NCBI GenBank assembly: GCA_016458225.1
Contig: JAEMGR010000001.1
Location: 124,001-188,000 of the forward strand
Length of the DNA stretch: 64,000 nt
Source: Myxococcaceae bacterium JPH2
Lineage (GTDB): Bacteria; Myxococcota; Myxococcia; Myxococcales; Myxococcaceae
Direction of reading: 5' to 3'
Shown: piece after piece, positions 51,746 through 61,574 of the stretch
Numbering within the stretch: position 1 is the first letter of the stretch
Layout: each line of letters opens with the position of its first letter
Notes under the pieces: model-generated
Databases searched by the model: none
What the model saw: the letters and a program-made list of their open reading frames with translations, nothing else
Told to the model about the DNA's origin: nothing
Program-made: the position numbers and the translations under genes

Positions 51746-53391
51746 GGAGTGGCCGGAGAGGTGGTGGTGGACGCCGTCGGCGCGGGCGTCAGTCGCAGGG
51801 ACACCTCGGCCTGGAGGGCCTTCTCCTTGCGGGACAGCGCCAGCGTCACCGCGCGCAGATCATCCGTCGCGTCCAGCCAGCGCACGGTGGTGGCCTTGAT
51901 GGCGAAGCCGCCGATGCCCCAGGCCTCGGAGGGCAGCGCCTTCACCGCCTCGGACAGCCGACGCAGGTCCAACACCACGGTCAGCGCCGCGTTGGCGCCC
52001 GCGTCGCGCAGGTCCGCCGCCACGGGCCCTTCGCCTCCTGCGCGGCCCAGCGCGGCCAGCGTCCCCTCCAGGCGCGCGCGCGGCGCCGCCAGCACCAGCT
52101 TCCCCGCGGGGCCCAGCGCGAAGTGCGCACCCTCGCCCGCGCGGTAGGACGTGAGGTACAGCCGCTGCCCCTGCACGTCCGTGGGCTCCACCTTGGCGCC
52201 GAAGCCGCCCGCGATGCCAGGCACCTTGTCGAGCGTAGCCTTCGCGCGCTCCGCGTCCTTCGCCTCACTGAGCGCCACCAGGTGCACGAAGCGGAACGGG
52301 TTCGTGCGGCGCAGGTCCAGGTCCGGCATGCCCGCGCCCAGATTCACATTGGGAGCCAGTGACAGGCCGAGCACCATGCCCGGCTTCAGGTTGTCGAGCA
52401 GCTCGGTCTTCATGTCGAAGCCGGCTTGCTGCACGGCGCGCGTCACCTGCGGGCCCACCAGATACGGCCACACGCCATCGAGCCGAGCCGGGTCCCCCCG
52501 GAAGCGCGCCACCAGGAAGCTGTCCGCGGGCAGGAAGCCCACGAGGCCCGGCGTGTCCTTCGGATCCAACGCGGTCAGCGCCGCCTCCGAGTCCGGCCAC
52601 GGCGCGTCCGCGCGCACCGTCACCGCGCGCTCGTCAACGCGGCCCGTGAGCGTCACGCCTTGCACGGTGCCCGCCGGCACGAGTCCTCCGCCGCCCGGCA
52701 ACCACACATGGAAGTCGCGCTCAGCGGGCAGTCGCGCGAGGGACGCGGCCAGCACTGGCTCGTGCGCGAGCGAACGGTCCTCCGCCATCGCCGCCAGCTC
52801 CGGCAGGCGCTTGATGGAGGGCCCAGCGCCCAGCAGCGCCAGCGACTCGCGCTCCAGGAACAGGATGCCCAACAGCGGCTGCGCCCCCGCCCGTCCGAAG
52901 GTGACGAGCGTACCGCCCTCCACCTTCGACTCCTTGTCCTCGGTGGCCCCCAGGCGCGAGCGAGCGAAACCTCCGAAGGTGCGCTGCAGCACCTCGCGCT
53001 CCTTGACGCCCAGCACGGAGACGACGCTGTTCTCACCCAGGAACGCCGCGCCCGCCCCTCGCTTCGGATCGATGCCGGCGGCCTCCATCGCCTGCCGACT
53101 GCGCAGGTCCACGCCCACCTGCCGCATCACGGCGGAGACATAGCCCTCCGCCGAGGATGCGTTCTGCAGCTGGGCGAGGAAGGAGGCGACCTTCAGGTTC
53201 TGGAAGCGCGCGAGCTTCTCACCCAGCGAGCCCAGGTCATTGATGACGACAGCGGCCTGCGCGTCGCGGGGAAGTCGTCGGGCCACGCCCGTGGTGGCCC
53301 CCCCTGGGCTCGCGGCGTCCTTGCCGCAGCGAGCACAGCCAGCCATCACGACCAACACGAACAGGAACGGTGCCCAGGCGCGACGGTGCAT
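51742..53391 (-). CDS. Lipoprotein (DUF3352-like) of the ABC operon
   Basis: 549 residues from ATG 53391, lipobox VVMAGC (C19). The long soluble part has repeated Gly/Leu-rich strands (GTLVTFGRAGAQPLLGILFLERES, FVHLVALSEAKDAERAKATLDKVPG, LTVVLDLRRLSEAVKALPS) typical of DUF3352 proteins, which have no assigned function. It precedes the ABC ATPase and could be its substrate-binding or accessory partner. TTG 53427 is rejected as a start. The first two Cys after the lipidated residue (CARC) could form a pair. Confidence 0.78.
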   Translation of the reverse strand: MHRRAWAPFLFVLVVMAGCARCGKDAASPGGATTGVARRLPRDAQAAVVINDLGSLGEKLARFQNLKVASFLAQLQNASSAEGYVSAVMRQVGVDLRSRQAMEAAGIDPKRGAGAAFLGENSVVSVLGVKEREVLQRTFGGFARSRLGATEDKESKVEGGTLVTFGRAGAQPLLGILFLERESLALLGAGPSIKRLPELAAMAEDRSLAHEPVLAASLARLPAERDFHVWLPGGGGLVPAGTVQGVTLTGRVDERAVTVRADAPWPDSEAALTALDPKDTPGLVGFLPADSFLVARFRGDPARLDGVWPYLVGPQVTRAVQQAGFDMKTELLDNLKPGMVLGLSLAPNVNLGAGMPDLDLRRTNPFRFVHLVALSEAKDAERAKATLDKVPGIAGGFGAKVEPTDVQGQRLYLTSYRAGEGAHFALGPAGKLVLAAPRARLEGTLAALGRAGGEGPVAADLRDAGANAALTVVLDLRRLSEAVKALPSEAWGIGGFAIKATTVRWLDATDDLRAVTLALSRKEKALQAEVSLRLTPAPTASTTTSPATP

Positions 53392-53498
53392 GGGCGGGAG
53401 GACAGGACGGCTGAAGCAGAGAGTCAATCTATTCGTGCGAGGGGCGCATGTCCGGCCCCTGGCTGGGGAACCGGGTTGAACGGCAGGTGACGCTCGCG

Positions 53499-53524
53499 CC
53501 CACCCACGCGCCAGGTGGGGTGGG
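53499..53524 (-). terminator. Hairpin between two minus-strand genes
   Basis: CCCACCC (53499-53505) and GGGTGGG (53518-53524), 12-nt loop. It lies 41 nt after the stop of the coiled-coil gene and may end the PspA operon transcript. Confidence 0.35.
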
Positions 53525-53565
53525 TCCGCGTTCGCTCGGAGACGAACCCGGAGCGGGCCCGTGGC

Positions 53566-54372
53566 TCAGCGCACCCGCGCGCCCCCGTGCGGCAGCGGCC
53601 CCCGCGTCTCCTCGGTGAACTCGAGGAACTGCTCCATCTGGCGCACCGTCTCGTCCGTCGCCTCGGCCTCGGCGCTCAGCACGTCGAGCTGCCGGTTCAC
53701 GCTCTCCGGGTCCCGGATGGCAATGGACTGCTCATGCGTCAGGCGCATCAGGTCCTCGATGCCCGCGAGCTGGTGGCTCACCACCTCGCGGCTCTCGCCC
53801 GCCTGCTCGAAGCGCGCCAGGCGCTTGCGCAGAATCTCCACCCGCTTGCCCTTCACGTCCTTGAGGCGCGGGTTCGTCTCCTGGGCCAGCTCGCCTTCCA
53901 GGGCCTGCACCTCCGCGGACAGGGGCTCCCGGTCCGAGCTGTTCAGGTAGGTGCGGTACTGGTTGAGTGTGGAGATGAGCCGGAGGAAGGACGTGAGCAG
54001 CGCGTCCAGGCGGGGCTCACTGTCCGCCACCAGCACCTTGCCCCCGGGCAGCTTGCGGTAGTTGGCGAGGATGCGCTCCTTGAGGCCCACGAGCTGCTGG
54101 TAGTGCTCGCGCTGCGAAGGAGCCAGGTCCGCCTGGAGCGCGTCCACGGCCTGCCGCGCGGCCTCCGGGTCATTGGGCGTGTTGGCGCGCACGGCCCGCT
54201 GGAAGCGCTTCATGGACGACACGACGCCCAGGTAGAGCCCCTCCAACCCCAGCGCCACCAGCGCGGGGAGCGGCTCGTGCGTGAGCGCCGCGGACATCGC
54301 CGCCGTGCCCAGTCCCACGAGGTTGGCGGGCATCAGGAAGGCCGCCTTGATGTAGTTGGGGTTGCTCGCCAC
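53566..54372 (-). CDS. Predicted membrane coiled-coil protein in the PspA operon
   Basis: 268 residues, start GTG. Two hydrophobic stretches near the N-terminus ([38 protein letters not shown]) followed by about 200 residues of charged coiled-coil helix ([66 protein letters not shown]). Not recognised. It follows the periplasmic-binding-like gene and PspA, so it may help organise membrane stress complexes. Confidence 0.68.
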   Translation of the reverse strand: MASNPNYIKAAFLMPANLVGLGTAAMSAALTHEPLPALVALGLEGLYLGVVSSMKRFQRAVRANTPNDPEAARQAVDALQADLAPSQREHYQQLVGLKERILANYRKLPGGKVLVADSEPRLDALLTSFLRLISTLNQYRTYLNSSDREPLSAEVQALEGELAQETNPRLKDVKGKRVEILRKRLARFEQAGESREVVSHQLAGIEDLMRLTHEQSIAIRDPESVNRQLDVLSAEAEATDETVRQMEQFLEFTEETRGPLPHGGARVR

Positions 54373-54404
54373 GTTCCACTCCCCTTGCCTGCCCGCGCCC
54401 GGCC

Positions 54405-55592
54405 TCAGGGGCCGCGCGCCTCCGACACGTACTTCAGCGCGCCCAGGTCCCGCGTGTCCTCCGCGGGAGGCGCCACCGGCCCGCGCTTGAGCTTCTGGAA
54501 GAGCGACGCGGCGCTCTGGAACAGCTCGTCATAGGTAACGGGCGCCTCGCCGGAAAGGCCGAAGAAGGCCCGATTGTCCGCCAACGTCGCGGGCGGGGCG
54601 CTCCGGATGGCCTCGATGGGGTCTCCCAGATAGGGCGCCACCTCGCCCAGCATGCGCGCGCCCGCCGTGGGGTCCTTCAGGACGCCCTGGCCCGCGTCCA
54701 GCAGGCCCCGCAGCACCCGTCGCACGGCATCCGGGTAACGGGCCGCGAAGTCCCCGCGAGTCACCAGGACGGTGGCCACCAGATGCGGTGCGTCCGCGGT
54801 CGTCGCCAGCACCGCGCCGCCTCGGTCCCGAGCCGCCAGCTCCACATCGCCCCACAGCCCCACCACCGCATCCGCGCGGCCCTCGCGCAGCGCGCGCCCT
54901 GCATCCAGCGTGGAGGGCAGGTCCACCCAGCGAACGTCCGCGGTGCGCAGGCCGGCGCGGGACAGCACCCACAGCGCGAAGTAGTGCGAGGAGCTGAACG
55001 GGTAGACGCCCACGCGCTTGCCCCGGAGACTGGCCAGGTCCGGCACGCCCACCGCCGCCATCGCCTCCTGGCCTCGGCTGCGTCCCACCAGCAGCACCGT
55101 GCGCGGCGCGGCGTCACGGAGCAGCGGCGCCCACGACGCCAGCCGGTCCACGGACAGGGTGGCCATGTCCACGCCACCGTTCTCCGCGCCAATGGCGAAG
55201 GCCTGCCGCAGCTCCTCCTCACGCGCGAACAGGACGGCGCGCGAGTCCAGCGCATAGGCCGTCTTCAAGAGGCCCTGCGCGGCACCGGCCGGAGGCGCGG
55301 GGGAGTCCAGCGTGGTAGCGCCTCCGGTGGCGACGAGCAGCGCCGCCGCCGAGCCGCGTGGCGTGAAGCCCACCAGCACCGGGCGCAGCGGCACCGAGGC
55401 CACGTCCGCCACCGGAGCGGCCACGCCCGCCGGGAAGTCTCCGGGGGACAGCCGCACCGTCTCGCGGACCGAGGGGAAGAACCGCGCCTGGAGCCGGTCG
55501 AGGTACCCCGCGCGCGAGGCGAACGAGTACGCGCCGCCCAGCACGCAGAGCGAGAGGAACAAGAAGAGGCCTGGTCCGCGGTGCAGCTTCAT
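54405..55592 (-). CDS. Membrane-anchored periplasmic binding protein (NMT1/SsuA-like)
   Basis: 395 residues. An N-terminal hydrophobic helix ([20 protein letters not shown]) may remain as an anchor, because no cleavage site is obvious. The rest has a type II periplasmic-binding fold: [81 protein letters not shown]. There is no ABC permease or ATPase beside it. That suggests a sensory or scaffold role, as seen in other PspA-linked genes. Lies between PspA and the coiled-coil protein. Confidence 0.75.
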   Translation of the reverse strand: MKLHRGPGLFLFLSLCVLGGAYSFASRAGYLDRLQARFFPSVRETVRLSPGDFPAGVAAPVADVASVPLRPVLVGFTPRGSAAALLVATGGATTLDSPAPPAGAAQGLLKTAYALDSRAVLFAREEELRQAFAIGAENGGVDMATLSVDRLASWAPLLRDAAPRTVLLVGRSRGQEAMAAVGVPDLASLRGKRVGVYPFSSSHYFALWVLSRAGLRTADVRWVDLPSTLDAGRALREGRADAVVGLWGDVELAARDRGGAVLATTADAPHLVATVLVTRGDFAARYPDAVRRVLRGLLDAGQGVLKDPTAGARMLGEVAPYLGDPIEAIRSAPPATLADNRAFFGLSGEAPVTYDELFQSAASLFQKLKRGPVAPPAEDTRDLGALKYVSEARGP

Positions 55593-55631
55593 CCGAGTCG
55601 GTGCAGGCCTCTTTCCAGGGAAGAACGAGAA

Positions 55632-56369
55632 CTACTTGATCTCCACCTTCTTGCCGATGGTCTTCTCCGTGCCGGAGCCGACGTCGGACACCGGAGCGGG
55701 GCTGTCCATCAAGCCCATCTCCATCTTCATCTGCTTCACGAGCTCGTTGGCCTGAATCTTCTCGGCCTCCTCCTCGATGGCAGCGGCCTGGTGGTCCACC
55801 GACTCGAGCGCCATCTGCATGCGCGCCTCGTTGATGGCGGACTTCTCCTGGACCTTGCGCAGCATCTCGTCGTGCGTCGAGTCGATGCCCGCGACGGTGA
55901 AGGACTCCATGGTGTCGGCGACCTTGGCCTGCCACTTGGCGCGGCGCGCCTCGCGGATGGCGGTCATCGCCTCCTGGGTCTTCTTCTCCTTCTCGCGCAT
56001 GAACGCCTTCTTGACGTTCAGCGACTTCTCGTACGCCTGGCGGGCCGTCTGCAGCTGGGCGTCGTTGCGCGCCAGCGCGTCCTTCTCGATCTGCAGCCGC
56101 GAGGCGTACTGCGCCGCGAGGTCGTCGCGCCCCGCCTGGATGGCCGCCTTCACCTTGGCCGTCAGCTCGCGGACGTCCTGCTGGTACTTGGCGTTCTCCT
56201 TCTCCAGCAGCGTCACGTTCGCCCGAACCATGGCGATGGACTCGTTCATCTTCGGAACCTGGTCGTTCAGGTCCCGCACGTTCTGCTCGAGGATAAGCTC
56301 AGGATCCTCGATGGAGGAGACGAAGAAGCCCGCGAAGCTCCGCATCGCTCTTTTGAATCGTTCCCACAT
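55632..56369 (-). CDS. pspA: PspA/IM30 family membrane stress protein
   Basis: 245 residues from ATG 56369. The PspA pattern begins with [27 protein letters not shown], including the amphipathic N-terminal helix, and continues as almost uninterrupted coiled coil ([36 protein letters not shown]). PspA/IM30 proteins bind and reshape the inner membrane during stress. GTG 56387 is in frame but sits in the ribosome site (GGAGG), so ATG is preferred. No pspB/C/F homologue is present; the downstream genes replace them. Confidence 0.93.
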   Translation of the reverse strand: MWERFKRAMRSFAGFFVSSIEDPELILEQNVRDLNDQVPKMNESIAMVRANVTLLEKENAKYQQDVRELTAKVKAAIQAGRDDLAAQYASRLQIEKDALARNDAQLQTARQAYEKSLNVKKAFMREKEKKTQEAMTAIREARRAKWQAKVADTMESFTVAGIDSTHDEMLRKVQEKSAINEARMQMALESVDHQAAAIEEEAEKIQANELVKQMKMEMGLMDSPAPVSDVGSGTEKTIGKKVEIK

Positions 56370-56620
56370 GTCGCCGGCTACCTCCACCTGTGCGAATTCA
56401 GGGGCACATTACACGATCCCCATGGACCGCAAGCACCGCCCGAATCGCCTCCTGTCCGTTGCTGTTGCTACGCGCACCTCGACCCGATGATTGCCGGCGC
56501 CCTGCAACTCACCGCCAGGACGCCGGTGCGCAAGGCCAGCAACCCGCCCGGCGGCCTCTCCCTTCCTGACCGGGAACTTGAAGTGGGCGGGAGAAGCGGG
56601 GAAAACCGGCACCCTCCGCG

Positions 56621-58018
56621 ATGACGCCCGCTCCCCTCACTCCCTTCGACGACGACCTGGCCCGGGCGGTCAGCAGCCAGCGGCAGCGGGTGCTGGCGGT
56701 GGGCGCGGCGGTGCGCGTGGTGGCCGCGGCCCTGTTCCTGGGTGTGTGCACGGTGCTGTGGTCGGGCGGTGGGACGGACTGGGCGCCCTATCCGCCGCTG
56801 CTGCTGGGCTACCTGGGCGTGGCCGTGACGATGTTCCTGCTGCGCCGGCACTCCGTGGCGCGGTGGCTGGGGTTGACCCAGCCGACGGTGGACGTGGCGC
56901 TCGTCTTCGCGCTGCAGTCGCTGGCGCTGCCCATCTCGCCCTTCCCCGCGGGAGTGGCTGGATTCAGCCTGGGCCTGTTCGGGCTCGTGGTGGCCTTGAG
57001 CGGGCTGTCCCTCATGCCCGCCGTCGTCTACGGCACGGCCGGGCTGGCGTCCGTCGCCCAGGGCGCGCTCATGCGAGAGGCAGGCGTGGGCTGGGGCGCG
57101 GTGGCGCTCGCGACCGTGACGCTGGTGCTGACCGCGGCCGTCAGCCACTACGGCACGGGGCGGCTGCGCACGTTGGCCATGGCCCTCACCCGCGCGGAGG
57201 TGGATCGGCACCTGGAGGCGCGCCGTCACCGCGAGGTGGAGGAGGCCCGCAGCACCATCGAGCACATGCTCGGCGAGGCCCAGGCCAGCAACGAGAAGCT
57301 GGTGACCCTCCAGGCGCACCAGGAGCAGCTCATGCAGTTCCTCGTGCACGACCTGCGCTCGCCCTTGTCCGCCGTCACCCTGTCCCTGTCGTGGATGGAG
57401 CAGGAGCTGCCGCCCGGAGGGCCGCTGGTGGACTCCGTGCGCACTGGCCTGGCCGTCACCGCGCGGTTGGACCGGATGATCTCCGACCTCCTCGACGTGC
57501 CGCGCCTGGAAGCGGGGCGCCTGGAGCCGCGCAAGGCGCCCTTCCCCGCCGAGCCCCTGCTCGACGAGGTGCGCCGCTCGCTCGAAGGGGCCGCGCGGTT
57601 GAGGAAGCTGGAGCTGGAGGTGCGCGCGCCCGCGGGGCTGGAGCTTGTGGGCGACGCGGGGCTCCTCGTGCGCGTGGTGGAGAACCTGGCCACCAATGCG
57701 CTGCGCTATGCGCCGTCCGGAGGCCGCGTGCGGATGGAGGCCGGCGTGGAGGCGGACTGCCTGTGGCTCGCCGTGCGCAACGACGGCCCGCCCATCCCCA
57801 ACGAGGTGCGCGAGCACATCTTCGACAAGTATGTGCAGGGCACTCGCGAGTTGGAGGGCCGCAGGGGCTACGGCCTGGGGCTCTACTTCTCGCGGCTGGC
57901 CGCCGAGGCCCACGGGGGGCGGCTGGCGGTGGAGGACACGACCGGGTGGGCCACGTCCTTCGTCCTCCGCCTGCCCCGCGAGGCCGAGGGCGTCAGCGCT
58001 TCCGCAGTCGCGCGGTGA
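56621..58018 (+). CDS. Membrane sensor histidine kinase
   Basis: 465 residues. Five or six N-terminal membrane helices (30-175) form an integral sensor without a large periplasmic loop. The HisKA box is [11 protein letters not shown] with H243; N box [14 protein letters not shown] with N355/N359; the ATP-lid ends in [20 protein letters not shown]. The first Gly box is NDGPPIP rather than DxGxG. No adjacent response regulator; the gene converges on the deaminase, overlapping by 26 nt at the 3' ends. Signal unknown. Confidence 0.94.
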   Translation: MTPAPLTPFDDDLARAVSSQRQRVLAVGAAVRVVAAALFLGVCTVLWSGGGTDWAPYPPLLLGYLGVAVTMFLLRRHSVARWLGLTQPTVDVALVFALQSLALPISPFPAGVAGFSLGLFGLVVALSGLSLMPAVVYGTAGLASVAQGALMREAGVGWGAVALATVTLVLTAAVSHYGTGRLRTLAMALTRAEVDRHLEARRHREVEEARSTIEHMLGEAQASNEKLVTLQAHQEQLMQFLVHDLRSPLSAVTLSLSWMEQELPPGGPLVDSVRTGLAVTARLDRMISDLLDVPRLEAGRLEPRKAPFPAEPLLDEVRRSLEGAARLRKLELEVRAPAGLELVGDAGLLVRVVENLATNALRYAPSGGRVRMEAGVEADCLWLAVRNDGPPIPNEVREHIFDKYVQGTRELEGRRGYGLGLYFSRLAAEAHGGRLAVEDTTGWATSFVLRLPREAEGVSASAVAR

Positions 58019-59324
58019 GCAGGGCCGACTGCGTCCGCGCGTTGGCAATCACCGCGGGCGCATCCAGCGTGGTGAGCACGCCGTCCTTGAGCACCAGCTT
58101 CCCGTCGATGACGACGTGCGCGACGTCGCTGGCGCGCGAGGCGTAGACGATGGAGGACAGGACGCTCTCGGGCTCGGGCGCCGTGTGCAGGCCGCTCAGG
58201 TCCACGACGGTGATGTCCGCGCGCTTGCCCGGCTCGAGCGAGCCCACCTCATCCTCCAGGCCCAGCGCTCGCGCACCGTGCAGCGTGGCCATCTCCATCA
58301 CGCGCATGGCCGTCATGGCACGCGGACCCACGCGCGGGTTGTGCAGCACCGACGCGAGCCGCATCTCGTGGAAGATGTCGAGCGTGTTGTCGCACGCCGC
58401 GCCATCCGAGCCGAGCGACACGGGGATGCCGTCCTCCAGCAGCTCCGGCACGCGCGCGATGCCCGACGCCAGCTTGAGGTTGGAGCCCGGGCAGTGGCAC
58501 ACCACCGTGCGAGTCTCGCGCAGCACCGCCTGCTCCTCGGCGGACAGCCACACGCAGTGGGCCAGCGTGGACTGCGGCCCGGTGATGCCGAGCGACTGGA
58601 AGTAGGCCACGTTCTCCTGGCCCGTCACCTGCCGCACCGCCTCGACCTCCTTGGCGTTCTCGCTGGCGTGCGTGTGGATGCGCACCTTGCGCTCGCGCGA
58701 GAGCCGAGCCACTTCCCGCAGCAGCTCCGGCGAGCACGACAGCACGAAGCGCGGCGCGAACGCGTAGCGAAGCCGGTCGCCCTCCGCCCCGTGCCAGCGC
58801 TCCAGCAGCGCCAGGCTGTGCGCCAGGGACTCGGCGGTGGACTCGCGAAGGCCCGCGGGGACCTCTTCGCCCGCGTCCATCATCGCCTTGCCGCCCACCA
58901 ACCGGAAGCCGCTGTCCCGGGCGGACTCGAAGACGGCGTCGTAGTGATGCACGCTGCCCATGTCGAGCGCCGCGGTGGCGCCCGAGCGGATGAGCTCCGC
59001 GAACGTCAGGTCCGCGCTGGCGCGCATCGAGTCCGCGTCGTGCGCGGCCTCCGACGGCCAGATGCACTGCTTCAACCAGTCCAGCAGCTCGAGCCCGTCC
59101 GCGCGGCCCCGGAACAGCGTCTGGCAGGCGTGCAGGTGGCCGTGGATGAGGCCCGGCAGCACCGCCTTGCCCGTCACGTCGAGCACGCGCCGCGCGCCCT
59201 TGGGCTTCAGGTTCTTGCCAATCTTCGCGATGCGACCGTCCTGCACGAGCACGTCGGCGTGAGCGAGCACCGCACGCTCACGGTTCATCGTCACCACGGT
59301 GCCGCCGGTGAGAAGCAGATCCAC
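57993..59324 (-). CDS. MtaD/TrzA-type amidohydrolase (probable adenosine-type deaminase)
   Basis: 443 residues from GTG 59324 (AGGA eight bases before). Metal ligands of the amidohydrolase fold: HGHLH (H63, H65), HTHASEN (H217/H219), HC at 256, and D307 (GSDGAACDN). CQTLFRGRADGLELLDWLKQCIWPSE is typical of S-adenosylhomocysteine/5-methylthioadenosine deaminases (MtaD) and TrzA/AtzB hydrolases. Deamination of a purine nucleoside or related compound is likely, but the substrate is not fixed. Next to cytidine deaminase, consistent with nucleoside salvage. Confidence 0.9.
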   Translation of the reverse strand: MDLLLTGGTVVTMNRERAVLAHADVLVQDGRIAKIGKNLKPKGARRVLDVTGKAVLPGLIHGHLHACQTLFRGRADGLELLDWLKQCIWPSEAAHDADSMRASADLTFAELIRSGATAALDMGSVHHYDAVFESARDSGFRLVGGKAMMDAGEEVPAGLRESTAESLAHSLALLERWHGAEGDRLRYAFAPRFVLSCSPELLREVARLSRERKVRIHTHASENAKEVEAVRQVTGQENVAYFQSLGITGPQSTLAHCVWLSAEEQAVLRETRTVVCHCPGSNLKLASGIARVPELLEDGIPVSLGSDGAACDNTLDIFHEMRLASVLHNPRVGPRAMTAMRVMEMATLHGARALGLEDEVGSLEPGKRADITVVDLSGLHTAPEPESVLSSIVYASRASDVAHVVIDGKLVLKDGVLTTLDAPAVIANARTQSALLTARLRKR

Positions 59325-59349
59325 TGGGTATGTCCTAGAGATGAATGAG

Positions 59350-59754
59350 CTACAGAAAGTCGCGGGTGAAGGCGTGCGGTAGCAGCTCCGCGAGCGTGTA
59401 CCGGGCCTCGTCACCCTTCAGGTTGCGGCTGCGCACGGGCAGGCCGGGCTTGGCGAACTCGGCCATCACCTGGCGGCACATGCCGCAGGGAGGACAGGGC
59501 TCGGGCGTGTCCACCACGATGGCCACGGCCACCGGTGAGGCACGCCCCTGAGCCACGCCCGCGGCGAAGGCGCCCCGCTCGGCGCACACGGTGAGGCCGT
59601 AGGTGGCGTTCTCCACGTTGCATCCCGCGACCACCGAGCCGTCCGCGTACAGCACCGCGGCGCCCACCGGGAAGCGCGAGTACGGCACATGCGCGCGCTG
59701 ACGCACGCGCGTGGCCTCCTCGAACAAGCGCTCCCAGGGAATGTCCTCCGCCAT
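59350..59754 (-). CDS. cdd: Cytidine deaminase
   Basis: 134 residues from ATG 59754 (GGAGGG five bases upstream). Tetrameric-type cytidine deaminase: VPYSRFPVGAAVLYADG, GCNVENATYGLTVCAERGAF with zinc ligand C57 and catalytic E59, and CPPCGMCRQ with C90 and C93. Converts cytidine and deoxycytidine to (deoxy)uridine. Lies 25 bp upstream of the MtaD-like gene, in the same direction, probably one operon, with a pyrimidine nucleoside phosphorylase 3 kb further on. Confidence 0.96.
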   Translation of the reverse strand: MAEDIPWERLFEEATRVRQRAHVPYSRFPVGAAVLYADGSVVAGCNVENATYGLTVCAERGAFAAGVAQGRASPVAVAIVVDTPEPCPPCGMCRQVMAEFAKPGLPVRSRNLKGDEARYTLAELLPHAFTRDFL

Positions 59755-59773
59755 TCCGCCCTCCTTCGAGTCC

Positions 59774-60139
59774 CTACCGCGAGCCGCCCGCCAGTCGCAC
59801 GTCGTCCAAGTGGCGCGCGATGGCCAGCTCCACGTCCATGGGCAGGTCCACGAAGCGCACGCGCGAGACCGGCCCATGAGGCCCTTGTCGCGCGTCGAGC
59901 ACCTCGCCCCGCACCTCGAGTTCGTTCGGCGCACCGGGGAGGCTGAAGCGGATCTCCACCACGCCCTCCGTCGCGATCCCCTCGCCCGTCCAGCCCACTC
60001 CGCCCAGGGACAGGTCACCGTCCCGCTCCATGAAGGCCTCCGCGCTGTTGGCGCGACGCACCTTCAGACGGATGGGAACCCGGGGCGAGTCGCGCCGGTC
60101 CTCCGCCTTGCTGCCCTGTGTCTCGTTCTGCTCGGCCAT
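59774..60139 (-). CDS. PilZ domain protein
   Basis: 121 residues from ATG 60139, chosen because GGAGG lies eight bases upstream; ATG 60163 is in frame. PilZ motifs RDSPR (RxxxR) and DLSLGG (DxSxxG) are intact, so cyclic-di-GMP binding is plausible. It precedes cytidine deaminase by 19 bp and may be its operon leader. Second single-domain PilZ protein in the window. Confidence 0.9.
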   Translation of the reverse strand: MAEQNETQGSKAEDRRDSPRVPIRLKVRRANSAEAFMERDGDLSLGGVGWTGEGIATEGVVEIRFSLPGAPNELEVRGEVLDARQGPHGPVSRVRFVDLPMDVELAIARHLDDVRLAGGSR

Positions 60140-60644
60140 CGCCGTTGCCTCCGTACCGCTCATGCCCGCGCCGTCACCGGAATGAGGTGCGTCAGGAATC
60201 GGGCCCCCTCGGCCACATCCCGACCTGCCTTCCCAGCCACCTCCTCACGAGTGGGCGGATGTTCTCCAATACCGTCATGCGGATGGGTGCTGTAGCGGAC
60301 ACCCGGCCGGGTCCGCCCATCCGTTGAATCGAAGGCACCTCTCAGCACAGGACCGCCGCCCGCCTTTCCTGTCTCCCAGCGCCCCGGCCCGCCTCCCCAG
60401 GCCGCGTGCAGCAGCGACCGGGAAGGCACGACACGGGTGTCCTGGAGACCGGAGCGCGCGACGCCCCGCCCACCCGGCGCGAAAGCGCGGTGGCGGTGGA
60501 CGCGGTCACCTGTTCGAAATGCCCCATTGCTTGCCCATCATATCCGGCAGCTCTCGCCACCCGGCCCCGAAATTTCGACCCGAAAGGGCTTCCCACCCCG
60601 CCCCTGGGTCGCTGGCAGGCGCGTTGCATCGACACTCGCCCACC
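60140..60644. other. Divergent intergenic region with a GNRA hairpin
   Basis: About 500 bp between the PilZ gene and the VanW-like gene. Open frames exist but have atypical codon use. The clearest element is a hairpin at 60470-60493. A smaller GACAC-GG-GTGTC stem lies just before it. I could not place promoters with confidence. Confidence 0.4.
60470..60493. other. GNRA-capped hairpin in intergenic region
   Basis: CCACC-(CG)-GCGC, loop GAAA, GCGC-GGTGG: nine base pairs with a two-base bulge. Could belong to an untranslated leader or a small RNA. Confidence 0.3.
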
Positions 60645-61574
60645 ATGGCCCCCACCCCGCTCGCGCCCCGGCTCGTCGACAAGTCCCTCGCCGCCCTCGG
60701 GTGGTACCGGAGCAAGCGGGTGGTGCACCAAGCCCGGCGGCTGGCCGCGTGGGTGGCGAGCCCTGAAAGGTGGCCGGAGCCCCAACTCGCCGCGCTCGGG
60801 GGCACTGAGCTGTGTCTGGGCACCCTGTCCGTGGCGGTGGGTCGGGCGGACCCGGACGCGGACCCGGTGCTGGAGGCGGGAAAGCTGCACAACGTGAGGC
60901 TGGCGGCCCCGGCCTTTGACGGTCTGCTCGTGACACCCGAGCGCCCCCTGTCCTTCTGGCGCACCGTGGGCCGCCTTTCCCCGAGCGCCGGCTATCGGCA
61001 CGGCCTGGCGCTGAGTGGCGGCTGCCTGACGCCCTCGGTGGGCGGCGGAATCTGCCTGCTGGCCAATGCCCTGTTCGCCCTGGCCGCGCGTCAGGGCTGG
61101 CACATCCTGGAGCGCCACGGGCACACGCTGGAGGCCGTCCCGCCCGAGCCTGACACCCTCTGGGGCATGGACGCGACCGTGGCCTGGCCGGACGTGGATC
61201 TGGTGGTCGCCCCTCGGGAGGGGCCGGTGCGGCTGGGAGCCCGCGTGGCGGGGGACATGCTGCGGCTCTCCGTCCACGCCGCCCGGCCCGCCCGGACTCG
61301 CGCGGAGCTGCGCGCGGAGGACGACCGCGTCGAGGAGACTTCCGAGGGGCGCTTCCGCGTGAACCGGGTCGTCCGGCGCGTGGTGGACCTGCGCGACGGC
61401 TCGGAGTTGGACGAGCGAACCATCGCCACGAACCGCCGACGCCTGATGCACGCCCATGAGCGGCGGCGCACCTGCCTGTCGTGCGGTGAGACCGCGTGCC
61501 ATGCCCGCGTGGAGGTCCCTCGCGCAGAGCGGGAAACGACCTGGGGAAGCCACGCCGCAGGAGGAGGCCGATGA
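60645..61574 (+). CDS. VanW family protein
   Basis: 309 residues. The VanW core is present: HNVRLAAPAFDGLLVTPERPLSFWRTVGRLSPSAGYRHG, then GGGICLLANALFALAARQGWHILERHGHTLE. VanW is associated with vanB glycopeptide resistance operons but its biochemical role is unclear; related proteins bind peptidoglycan fragments. A C-terminal C277-x2-C280-x4-C285 cluster (TCLSCGETAC) is an unusual addition that could bind metal. No signal peptide. ATG 60645 begins the first conserved sequence. Overlaps the next start as ATGA. Confidence 0.85.
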   Translation: MAPTPLAPRLVDKSLAALGWYRSKRVVHQARRLAAWVASPERWPEPQLAALGGTELCLGTLSVAVGRADPDADPVLEAGKLHNVRLAAPAFDGLLVTPERPLSFWRTVGRLSPSAGYRHGLALSGGCLTPSVGGGICLLANALFALAARQGWHILERHGHTLEAVPPEPDTLWGMDATVAWPDVDLVVAPREGPVRLGARVAGDMLRLSVHAARPARTRAELRAEDDRVEETSEGRFRVNRVVRRVVDLRDGSELDERTIATNRRRLMHAHERRRTCLSCGETACHARVEVPRAERETTWGSHAAGGGR

